Shown piece by piece: positions 1-11,347 of a stretch of DNA of 64,000 nucleotides. Position numbers and translations under genes: made by a program. Origin of the DNA: Proteromonas lacertae (taxonomy: Eukaryota > Sar > Bigyra > Opalinata > Proteromonadidae). The notes below the pieces were generated by a model. It was not told the origin of the DNA. It saw only the letters and a list, made by a program, of their open reading frames with translations, and did not search any database. The stretch's first letter is position 1. Each line of letters opens with the position of its first letter. The stretch is from the NCBI GenBank assembly GCA_002245135.1, contig NGBS01000029.1, forward strand, positions 1 through 64,000. Direction: 5' to 3'.

Positions 1-1732
1 ATAACACACTCAATACTAAGCATTTCAATACACTTGGAATAGATATTATATTCACTAAACATCCAACTGAAACAAACAACAAATACTTTGGTTTTGATAA
101 ACTTCCTTCTAAATCTCCACATAACAAAACACTTAACAATAATCTAAAATACACTATAAAAATTATATAAATAATATATTATATATACATGGAGTATAAG
201 TAATATATAACTGTTTAGTCATTATAACTACATACAAATAAATCATCATCAACAAATAATGAATAAATTGAAATCTTACATATTTTATATATAATATCAA
301 TAAATATCCATACAGCAAATACAACTGTATAGAATAAGATTTTGTTATTATCAATAATAAGGATGGATATAATGAAGTTACTATAAATATTCCAATAATA
401 CTCAACTTTTCTGGTGTTAGAATAAAATCAAATGAAGTATTTGATAATCCTTTCAATATTGGTATAAACACCATAAATATTGAATAGAAAAACAATGAAA
501 TCAATGAAATAAGATGTATTCTACAACTATTCAAAAATGGAAATATTGAAATATTTCTTATTCTAGTAATTGTATCAACAACAAAGTTGTTTTTACTTGG
601 TAATAACAATGATGGTATTCTTGTCTTATTGATTTTCTTCATGTTATTTGTAGATGATGAATAAGTTGAAGATGATGATAATGGAGATGTCTTTGGTGAT
701 ATTTTATCACTCATACTTGGAGAAGTTGAATTAGTTTGATTCTTATTGTTATGCAATACCATTAAATGAGGTGATAATGATGACGTTGTTGCTGTTGTTG
801 TTGTTGATGATGATGATGATGTGTTTTGATTGGATAATATTGATGGTATTTCACTAATACTTCTTTTATTATTGTATTTGAGATTTGGTAATTTTGTTAC
901 TGATGATGAAGAATGAGAATGCTTTTTATTATTACTATCAGATTCTTTGATATTTTCTGATATTTCTTTTTCTGTTTCTTTACAAGTTGCAGTGTTTTCA
1001 TCTGTTGTTTTATTTTCATCAACTTCTTTATTCTCTATTACATTTTCTTCTTTATTATTCTCTTCTTTCTTAACAATTTCTTTATTTACTTCATCTTTTT
1101 CAACTTCATTATTATTCAGTTCATTCTCCTTTCTTTCTTCTTTCACTTCATTCTCATTATTAATTGATATATTTTCATTTTTACCACTATCATTATCATT
1201 AACACTATCTTTCAAAAGATTAGGCAGTTTAAAACTATCACTCTTATTCAATTCATTATCATCACCAACACCATCAACATTAATAATTGGAATATCATTA
1301 GCGGAAATATTATATTCACTATATAGATTATTATTACTTTGTGGATAAAATTCTACACCTCTGTTTACCAGTGGTTTACTAATACCTGGAGGTGGAGATG
1401 TTACTGTATCAATATTATTATTACCATACATCTTTGAAGGTGATATAATAGTTGGTGATGGAGTAATTATTGGATTAATATTGATAGAAGGTTGTTGTTG
1501 TTGTTGTTGAGGTATATAATCTTGTATATTTTGAGTATGAATTATTTCATTAAATGAATGATAGTATTGAGTTGGCCTAGCATCATAATATGGTGAAGTT
1601 GACATTGGAATTGGCTGAGGTTGTTGCTGTTGTTGTTGTTGTTGTTGCGATAATGGAGGTGGTGGTGGTGATTGGCTATCTTGAAGGGGATTTCCATATT
1701 TATATATGTTATCATTATATATAATTGGTTGC

Positions 1733-1766
<34 letters not shown>

Positions 1767-2211
1767 GATTATATTCATATTCATTGTATATTGTTTGAGG
1801 ATATGTTGATGTTTGAAGGGGAATTCTATTGAATTCATCATCATATGGTGATAGATATGTGTTACCATATCTACTGTATTGATTTCCATATGCCCATTGA
1901 CGATTTTCATTCAATTCAGAAACATTGTTGAATAATTGGTATTGATTGTTCATATCACCTCCAAAATAATCATATCCTCCCATTCCCATGTCTATATATA
2001 AAAATATAATAATGAAATACTCTGTGGTTCTGGTAAGACAAATTGAGGAGCTGGCTCTTCAAAAAAGTCTGGAGATGATCTTAATAAAAAATTTGGACTA
2101 TTTGAATTAACTAAAAATTAAATACTCAACAGAAGCTCCTTCATTTAATTCAGCTAAAGAAGCAATTTCAAAATTATCTGAATCAAACAGTTCTTCTTTT
2201 TTCTTCAGCAT
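1..2211 (-). CDS. Poly-Q, multi-pass membrane protein of unknown function (3' end off window)
   Basis: I do not recognise this protein. Four exons are supported: 2021-2097 and 2126-2211 upstream, 189-1991, and 1-153 running off the edge. The introns are 28, 29 and 35 nt and all have GTAT...ATAG ends, and the phases agree across each junction. The start at 2211 opens with MLKKKEELFDSDNFEIASL. The N-terminal half is low complexity, with several runs of 6-13 Gln, proline patches, an Asn/Glu/Lys-rich stretch and a Ser/Thr-rich stretch. The last ~150 residues are strongly hydrophobic with about four or five possible membrane helices, so the disordered part probably faces the cytosol. The gene is divergent from the kinase-LRR gene. 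A further small intron inside the hydrophobic part cannot be excluded. Confidence 0.65.
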
Positions 2212-2612
2212 ACTATAATGAAATTATAACCAAATTCCTCTAAATAAAGAAATAGAAGAAATATTAAAAAAATGAATTTGTAATGTAAATTACATAATAA
2301 ATACATAGTTTACGTAATATTCTCTTTATTCTCATTAAATTAACTAAAATGCTGAAGAAGATGTATATAATTGTTAAAGGAATGAATAGTAATAGTTATA
2401 AATCAGAAAATTTTATAAATTTAACATTTCAATTTACTTTTGTTAGTTAATTGCATGTTACATTATCAATAATGAATATTATTCATATATTTTTGATAAA
2501 TATGTTGATTTAATTATGTTTATAAACGTCTATAAAAACGGATATATTTTAGAAATTTATGTCATCAAGCTATAATCAAGCTTATTTCATTAAATTTTGA
2601 TATTTACATATT
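2212..2612. promoter_or_regulatory. Divergent intergenic region
   Basis: This 401-bp AT-rich stretch lies between two divergent start codons, so it must carry both promoters. I see no conserved motif or RNA gene in it. Confidence 0.35.
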
Positions 2613-5600
2613 ATGTCATCTGAGGATATTAGTTACTCACTTCCTGATATAGATGAAGTAATAGATTTTTTAGGTAAAGGTGGATATGGTAAAGTGCATT
2701 TGGTAATGCATGAAGACGAGATTCTTGCTAGAAAAGAAGTTAAATATGACAGAAGAAATGAATTGAATGTTGAATCTTCAATACATGAAATAGAATTATT
2801 GAAAGAGTTAAAACACAGAAATGTAGTTGAATTAGTTGATTCATTTATTGATACAGATAAGAATGTGGTTTATATATATACAAGATATTACGAAAATGGT
2901 GATTTGTGGAGATTAATTGATGAAAAAAGAAAAAAGAAATTAGATTTCTCAATTAGTGTATATTACTATTTCCTTTAATTATTAATAGGAAATAGTGAAT
3001 TATATGAAAGATTTAATAAGTGGATTAAAATATGTTCATAGTAAGAATATTCTTCATAGAGATTTAAATCCAACTAATATATTAGTTGGAGATGAAAATG
3101 AATTAGTAATAAGTGGTTTTGGATTAGCATTAGAGAATAGAATAGTTGATGTTTACTTGACTGGAACTCCAAATTATATTGCTCCTGAATTATGTTTTAC
3201 AAAACCTCCTTCATATTCAACATCCAGTGATATATTTTCCTTAGGATGTATTTTATATGAATTATACGCATTAAGAATGGCATTTGATGGAAAAGATGAT
3301 AGAGAAGTAATATGGCACATAATTCATTCAAATTATTTAAACTTCGAAAGAATGAATGGCGAAAGGATAGCTTTAATTGAAGAATTGATTAGTAAGATGT
3401 TAGAAAAAGATGTAAATAAAAGAATAGAACTATATGAAATAGAAGAAAGAATTGCCCAATTGTCACTATCTTATGAACAATCTATTCAACAGTTACAACA
3501 TTCTTCATCATACTCATCGTTCTCATCTATATCATCATATTATGATGGATGTAGATATTGTTCATTGACTGTTGATTTGTATTTAAATGATGGTTATATT
3601 GCAGAAAAATCATTGAGAGAAATAAGTGAAATGAATGAAGAAGAGTTTAATTCATTTTGGAATGATGATTATATTCCAGTATATATGAAATATCTCATTT
3701 ATAATAGATTTTATTTCCCTCAATCAATCAAGATAATCCACCTTTTTCATATAATGATTCAATAATATTGACATCTAACAGATACAAATTTTTACCATAT
3801 TTAACCAAACTATTCAATTTATTAAAAAGAATAAAAGAAAGAAAGAAAGAACAATTATTAATATATGAATTATATAAGTTGATTAATAAGAATAATAATG
3901 ATGAATTAGCGGTTACGTGTTTTTTAAATGATGTTTTATTTTCAGGAATTCCATTTGATACAGAAGTATTTTTACCATTTTAATTATTTTAATAGATAAA
4001 AAAAAAGTAAAAAAGAGTGATTATGAAGTAGATATGATAGTAAAACATAAGAATAATGTTAAGATGTTGAAAGTCTTAAATATAGATGGGATAAAAGAGA
4101 GAATAGTATTAAAATTGTTAGAGAATAAGTGTTTGTTGTTAGTTTGTTGTTCCTCCTTTATTTGTCGATATAGAGTGTATGATATGAATGATTATGGTGA
4201 ATATATGATATATTGCAGAGAATATTACAGTAGAGACTTGAAAGAGATAGTTTCTAAAAATTGTTTATGTGTGAATGAAATATGTGATATAATAAGTTCA
4301 ATATGTGATGATGTAATGGTATTGAATGAAAATGAGATTGTAGTAGGTAATTTGAAGAGTAGTAATGTGATATATGAAGAAAATGGTGAAATGAAGTTAT
4401 GTGATTTATTCTTGAATGAAATAAGAAAAGAAGAAGATATGAGATTGTATGATATAAACTTCAAAAGCCCAGAAGAGTTGAATGGCTTAGAATATGATGA
4501 AGGAAGTGTGATTTGGTCAATTGGGTGTATATTATATGAGATGATGTTTAAGAAATTACCATTTTCAGAAGATAATAATATTTTTAAAACCAAAGAGAAT
4601 ATTGTGAGATGTAAATACAATTTAGATATAGAATGTGATGAAATGATGAAAGAGATGATATTCAGAATGTTGAAAGTGAAGAATGAAGATAGAATGAGTT
4701 TGAAAGAGTTGAAGAAAGAAATGATAAAAATGAGTGAAATATTGATAGATGAAGGTGATAATATGATGATATGTGAAGAAAGAAAAGAATTATTATTCAA
4801 TAATGATTATGATGCTATTTTATCTTTTGATTCTCCAGAGATTTATTACCTTAGTAATAATCATGGTAGTATAACTTATATAATATATTATTGTTACATT
4901 TGAATAGAAGTTAGAGATTTATTTATAAAGTTATACAATAATAAGCCAAATGAAAGGATTTTAGCTTTATTATTGAAAATGAAATTATACAAAGAAGATA
5001 ATTCAATAAAAAACAGACTGAAATTTCAACTTCATCATAAATGCAAAGAAGAGTGTTATTTAGATGAAAGGATATTTAATATAGAATATAGATGTTTTAA
5101 AGAAAAAATTGAATTACATTCACATAATATTTGTATTTGTAAAGAAGGAATGAATTATTTCTTCAAAATATTGAAACTAGTCAATCCAACAAAACTCCGG
5201 TTTAGTATAATTCTAATCATTTTTATTTGTATAGATTTTATAAATATTCCAATCCAACATCAATTATTATTTGGATTTCATATTTCTCAGTTAGCAAATC
5301 TGCAGGAATTAGATTTATTTGAATGTAATCTTACTTCCTATTTCATTGAATCATTTGTTAAATCAATTTTATTGATGAAATTGAAACATTTAGATCTTCG
5401 ATGTATATATTTTTATTATATTTTTATATAATAGATAATCCAATTGGTCCAAAAGGATTTAAATTGTTACTTCCATATTTGAATTTATTAATCAACAAAG
5501 ACAATGAATTAAATCTTAGAGGAATGAAATTAAATGATGAATGTATGACGTTATTATCATCAGAATTATATAAATATCCAAATCTTAATAAAATAGATAT

Positions 5601-7247
5601 TAGAGAGAACAAAAACATTCATTCAATAGAATTAAAAGCCTTATTCTCCAAATTTCCAATTTCAAAAATTGAATTTGATTTTAATGGATATAAAGAATTA
5701 CTGATTGATAAAGACATTCCTGAATTAGTCAAATATATAAGCCAATACAATGAATTGGATATTAGTTGTTCAGAAATAGATGATGATATTTTCAAAAGAT
5801 TCATTTCATTAAGATTAAATGAATTGAAAGAAATAGAAAAGTTAAATTTGAGTTGTATAATTTGATATTTTTATTATTATATAGATAATAAACTAACATA
5901 TAAAAGTATAGAAATATTGATTGACAATTTGTCTTCATTTTCAAATCTTAAATATCTTGAATTAAATGGAAATGAGATAAGAGATGAAGGAATGAAAATA
6001 TTATCTCCACATTTACATTTATTAAATAAATTACATGATATTAATTGTTCAAGTATAAATACTATCTTTTAATATTCAATAGAAATGGGATTATCTTCAA
6101 TTGGATTGAAGTATTTATTAGATGGTTTAAAGATTATTCATCAAAAGATCAGATTGGATATTAGTAATAATAATATAGATTCATCAGGAATAGAAATCTT
6201 GATGAATTATATGAAAGAGAATGATATTATTAAAAGATTGGATATTCAAAGTATATTTATTGTAGTTTTTAATTTGTTTAATAGATAATCCAATTGGTAA
6301 TGCTGGATTTAAGCTATTAATAAACAATTTAGACATGTTATTAGAAAATTATTTAAAGAAAATTGATTTAACCAACATCTCAATAGATGATGAAAGTGTG
6401 ATATTATTAGCTGATAAGATAGATTCAATTTCTAATTGCAACACAATAAACTTAAATGGAAATAATATCAGAATGAATGGATTAAAATCAATTTGTTCCA
6501 AAACATTAGAAAAAGAAGAATATCCATTTATTCAAATGAAATGTTCATCATGGAGAAAAGAAGAATTTGAATATTATTTGGATTATTGTATTAAAAAGAA
6601 AAGAAAATACAATAAAAACTATTATTTTTCCAGTATATTATCTGTGTTTATAATGAAATAGATTTAAATCTGAATGATTCTCATATTTCATTAATAAAAC
6701 AGATTGATTATGAAATACTTGATTTATCCAATAACAAGATTAGTTGTAATGGATTGAAAGAATTAACAGATTCTTTACCAGAAAATGTTGAATATATCTC
6801 AATAAATAATAATGAAATTGGAGATGAAGGAATAGAGATAATATGTAAATATTTAGATAAATTTGTTGAAAGAGATGATAGTTTTAATCCTTTGTCATTA
6901 AATCTATCAAGTATTTATATGAACATTATATTATTTTATATTGAATAGATACAGGAATGACTGAAAAGGGGTTGAAAATGTTAATAGAAAGATTAAAAGA
7001 TAATATACCATTGACAAATATAAATTTATCAGGAAATGAATTAAATAAAACTGAGTTGAGATTAATAAAAGAAAATAAAGAAATCTTCTTTAGAATGAAT
7101 CAACTATCAATCACATTAAAAGAGAATACAGACAAATCAGAATTAAAATCATTTTTAGAAACATTTACATTCATAGAAGTAATAAAATTAGATGGGATAG
7201 AAGAAGAAAAGGAAGACATTTTAAAACAACTCTACAATATTGAGTAA
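2613..7247 (+). CDS. Kinase / pseudokinase / leucine-rich-repeat protein
   Basis: Twelve exons (introns 2958-2988, 3679-3707, 3966-3995, 4869-4907, 5205-5234, 5403-5434, 5855-5884, 6053-6082, 6251-6284, 6633-6661, 6911-6948) give about 1427 residues. Residues ~15-300 form a protein kinase domain with the glycine loop GKGGYG, the lysine in ILARKEV, HRDLNPTN and APE. However DFG reads GFG and the catalytic-loop lysine is Asn, so catalysis is doubtful. A second kinase-like domain (~440-680) keeps the fold (IWSIGCILYEM) but has VGN for HRD and DLF for DFG. The remainder is ~20 ribonuclease-inhibitor-type LRRs of about 28 residues. No signal peptide or membrane helix is visible, so it is probably cytosolic. 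The frame needs one more base in the A-run at 3998-4006 just after the third intron, which is either a homopolymer error or a real lesion. The LRR domain suggests ligand or partner sensing, which is inference. Confidence 0.8.
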
Positions 7248-7352
7248 CTTTACTATTCTGTTTATAATAATTGAACTTGGGTGAATCAAAAATTTTCTTA
7301 AACCATTTTCTAATATTTCAAGCCAGAAAGCTTGAGTTATTTTCAATATTCT

Positions 7353-8856
7353 AAGGTAATTTTACATATTGCAGTGAAGAAAGTAATGAAACAAAAAATC
7401 CTAAGGTAATTAACAGCTATGTGTATATAGACAATAAAAGTGGAAGTAGAAATGCTTTTAGAGTAATTGTTTATGACAATAAAAAAGAATTCAATGCAGA
7501 ATCCATTAAAATGGAAATGGAACAAATAAAACAGCTAAATAACCGTAATTTAGTGAAAATAGTTAAGTACTCTATTGATGAGCAGAAGAATCAAGTAAAA
7601 TTGCCCTTAGAAAATTGCCAGAAAGGTAATATAAAAGAATTATTGGAAAGACAGAAAAAGTTAGGTGAATTTTTCTCTATCTTAGTATATAATGTTTTTA
7701 TAAACAAATAATAGGAAATAATCAAGTACATGAAAGATATACTAAATGGATTGAAGTATATATACGGAAATGGAATAGTTCTCTATGGACTAAAACCAGA
7801 GAATATTGTGATTGGAGATGAAGGTGAATTGAAAATATGTAATTATGGATTAAAAGCTGAATATGAAATGAATGAAGTTTATCTAACAGAGAACTGTAAT
7901 TATCTATCTCCAGAATTGTTGTCAGAGAAAATAAACAAATTTACAGAAAAGAGTGCAGTATTTTCATTAGGTTGTATTCTCTATCACATGTACACATTAA
8001 AGACAGCATTTGATGGAGAATATGAAGAAGTAAAAGAAAGGATAATTGAAGGATGTAAATTAGAATTTGACACACTGAAAGATGAAGTAAATTCAAGGTT
8101 AAAATGGTTAATAGAAAGAATGATAGAAATAGATGAAACTAAGAGAATAGGTATTAAGGAAATAGAAGTAGTGTTAAACAGATTAAAAGAAGAAGAAGAG
8201 TATTACAGTGAATTAGAAATTGGTGAAAAATATCCTTCTCTTCCTGTTGATGTGTTATTAAATGGTGGTTATTTAGGCCATAAAACATTAAGAGAAATAA
8301 GTGAAATGAAAAAAGGGTTTTATAGATATTGGATACCTGAATATTATGCAGTATATATAATATAATAGCAATATACTAATTGGAATAGGTATTATTTCCT
8401 AAAGTTGGCCAAATAAATCCACCATATACAGTTGAAGATGCTAAAATATTAGAGCCACACAGAGAAGAAATTCAACCATATTTAGACAGAATAGAAAGAA
8501 AAATAGAAAATTTACCTTCATCTTTTGCTGTTAATTTCTACTTAGAAGGTAGTTGTGTTGGGGAAAAAACACTCATAGAAATGAGCAGAATGAAATTATC
8601 AGAATTTAAAGGTTTTTGGAGTAATGATTATTTACATGTATATGAAATATTTTTATTCTATTATAAATAGCTTTTGTTTCCTACAATCGGACAAGATAAC
8701 CCACCATATACAGCTGAAGATGCTAAAAGAATTGGATCTGAGTATAATGAAAGAATTAAAAAGTATATGAAGATAGTAGGTAGGTTGGTTATTAAAGCTA
8801 ACAATTATGATAGAAATGTAAGATCGTTAATCGTTAATTTTTTATATAACTTATAA
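7353..8856 (+). pseudogene. Pseudokinase paralogue, 5'-truncated
   Basis: This copy starts ~105 bp after the stop of the kinase-LRR gene and matches its first kinase domain exon by exon. Introns lie at the same places, after FFSIL (about 7687-7714) and after EYYA (about 8356-8393), with a further one near 8639-8670. The lysine of the N-lobe is lost, HRD reads LYG (VLYGLKPEN) and DFG reads NYG, so it cannot be a normal kinase. After the kinase fold comes a module of roughly 90 residues that opens with LFP..GQ.NPPYT and ends with the conserved GxxGxKTLxEMSxMK segment, and it is repeated. No ATG lies in frame before the N-lobe; the first in-frame codon after a stop is near 7353. I therefore call it a truncated pseudogene, but an unrecognised first exon is possible. 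The coding frame is otherwise open throughout. Confidence 0.55.
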
Positions 8857-9048
8857 ATTTTGACAATTATTACTTGATATACTCTATTATTCTTTTATTT
8901 GTTAATAATCATGTAAATATTTATCAAACTATACGTATTTCCTTTGTTTCTGTTTATAATAAACACTTTCTATATTGTTTTTATCAAATTATTCATAATA
9001 CATTATCAAACCATCATCAAGCCTATATCATTTTCATTTGACTTTAAA

Positions 9049-10080
9049 ATGTCAATGAAAGAGATTAGTGACTGAATTTATGAATGTAATGAAGTAATTA
9101 AGTATACAGATGAAGAATATATTTATAAAGTGTGTTTAGTAAGACAATTAGTTGAAAGAGTGTAAAGAATAGAAATAAATCATTGTAGAAATTGTTGATT
9201 GTTTAGTTAATAGAATTGAGTGGTTTTATAGAATAGATAAAGAATGGGAAAGAACATTTATAGATTAGTTAAAATATATATGTATTACAGGAGTTAATGA
9301 ATTATATGAGTGAAATAGTAAATGAATTGAATATATAGTCAGAGAGATTTAAATCTTCCAGAAAGATTAACAGAAAAAGTCAATAGAATAATGAAATGAG
9401 TGATATAGATTTTATAGATTGTATATTATTTAAATCCTAAATCATAATTTCCAGAATCATCTCCAGCAGCAACTGAAGCAAGTAAAGTATCAACAGAAAG
9501 TGCTTGGGCAGTAGGTAATGTAGAAGGAGTTGAATTAGAAATAGATGAAAATACAAATGAGGCTGAAGTATCTAATAATACGATGAAGAAAACAAACAAA
9601 TTTGCTTTAAAAAAGAAACATCCATTAAATATCTAATATTTCCCTTTAATTTACTTATTAAAGTTGTATTTCAAGTGTTAATAAACATGAATATAATAAA
9701 CAAATATTGTGTAAGAATGATTTCTGTGTATGTAAATAAAAAATTCCATAAATGAAACGACTCAATATTTTGAAATGTTGCATTTGATAGATAAAGTGTT
9801 ATATGCTAAATTAGCATGTGATATGAAAGTATTATAATTAATTTATTTTTATTAGGAGAAAGAGAGAATAGAAAGAAGTGTTAATGAGTTAGATTTAGTT
9901 GTAGAATATGAAACTGATATTCAAAAGTTGAAAGTGTTTAATGTATGTGAAATGAAAGAGAAACGAATATTAAAATTGTTAGAAAATAAGTGTTTGTTGT
10001 TAGTTTGTTGTTCCTCCTTCATTTATCGATATAGAGTGTATGATATGAATGATTATGGTGAATATATTATAATAGTTATA
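9049..10080 (+). pseudogene. Decayed copy of the kinase-LRR gene
   Basis: The segment opens like the intact gene (MSMKEISD, then a TGA at codon 9, then IYECNEVIKYTDEEYIYKV), and stops multiply after that. Around 9754-10067 a recognisable coding stretch returns. It has an intron at about 9833-9855 in the same place as intron 3 of the intact gene, followed by ERERIERSVNELDLVV. The stretch 9969-10067 matches 4108-4206 of the intact gene with three mismatches in 99 bases. A further open stretch near 9450-9635 (ESSPAATEASKVSTESAW) may be a kinase C-lobe remnant or unrelated. No functional product is expected. Confidence 0.6.
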
Positions 10081-10663
10081 AATCAAAAACTAAAATAATG
10101 GTAAAATTGTAGTTATAGAACAAGTTCCGAGTTAAATTGGTCAATACCACCTGCAAGACGTAATTTAGAAATAGAACGTAGTTATTGTGAAAATTAATTA
10201 CCAAATTTCATCATCAAAATATTCTTTACTATTCTCTACATCAGATTCATTCATAACCTTATGATTATCAAAATAATACCATTTCCATCATCATTATAGA
10301 TTTGGATGCAGAATATGATGAAAAGAATCAAAAGAGATGGGAGTTATTTACCCAAATGAAGAAAGAAAGAGTAGCAATTTATATTAATTGTTTATCAAAT
10401 GTGTTTTTATGTGTAATATTATGAAAATAACAATTCAATACACTTGTTTATTAGAAAACAGAAGTTACTGAAAGTGGTGATTTTCATCATAAGAACATTT
10501 TTGTAGTGTATAATAATAATAAAATTCATTCGAACTCATAGAGATAATAAAGTCAACAATATTAATATATGAATTAATACATATGAAGTAGAAAGTAGTT
10601 GAATCAATGTGAATAAATATTATAATTAACAGAAATCACATTATTGATTGAATCTAACCTTTT

Positions 10664-11205
10664 TTATAGTAAATCTATACAATTTAATTTTCGATTGAGT
10701 TTGATTCTATTTGTTTGTGTTATTTTATTGTTTCTATACCTACTCAACATCATTACTATAAAATATATTATACTATCAAGTCTTTTAAGAATTTCTAAAG
10801 TATTATATAATCCATCATATGTTTCTTCCCATAATCGTTCAATTACCATATCAGGAAAGCTATCTTCATCATTTTTTTCATTTCCTGAAAAAATAAATTC
10901 CCTTGTTGCTATTTTTGATAAATATTTTTGTATATATCCCAAACTACATATATCTTTCTTTTGATCTAGATTATTTTCTTCCTTTTCTTTATCATTATCA
11001 TCATGTAATAAGTATTGACAATAATCTGATAAATAGAAGTGATTATTATTATAAATCACATTCTTTTTACTTATATTTCCATGAATCAGATTGTTTTAAT
11101 GTAAAAGATATACTGAATAACAAATATCATAATATGCATTATATCTTATACTTCCTTTTCCTCCTTTATACTCCTTATATTTTAATTATAAAATAGAAAT
11201 ATTAC
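10664..11205 (-). pseudogene. Pseudokinase-like remnant, opposite strand
   Basis: The minus strand reads NAYYDICYSVYLLH, a TAA, then NNLIHGNISKKNVIY. This is the alpha-E / catalytic-loop region of a kinase fold with HGN in place of HRD. It continues LSDYCQYLL in place of DFG and KKDICSLGYIQKYL in place of DxWSxGxxxxEL, and ends after RKLNCIDLL. The reading frame is otherwise open for about 180 codons, so the single TAA looks recent. The HGN loop resembles the second, degenerate domain of the kinase-LRR gene (VVGNLKSSNVIY). No N-lobe was found upstream, so this is a partial, broken relative. From 10081 to 10663 I see no other gene. Confidence 0.5.
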
Positions 11206-11347
11206 AAAATATATATTATGATTCATCTTCTCAATATGAAAAGAATGGATGATTTGAATGAGATAGTTTTTTATTATTACTGATTTTGTGTTATATTTTA
11301 ATAATAATAACAGAAAAATATTTAATTCATTAAATAACATCTATTCT

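Noticed and set aside
947-1348. Ser/Leu-rich plus-strand frame
   Set aside because: Shadow of the Glu/Lys/Asn-rich region of the minus-strand poly-Q gene; no start context or family feature.
9754-9763. GAAACGACTC as a promoter element at 9754 (and the related minus-strand site at 37827-37835)
   Set aside because: Both lie at the same place in homologous, formerly coding sequence of the kinase-LRR family (reads NETTQYFEM), so they are coding homology rather than independent promoter hits.
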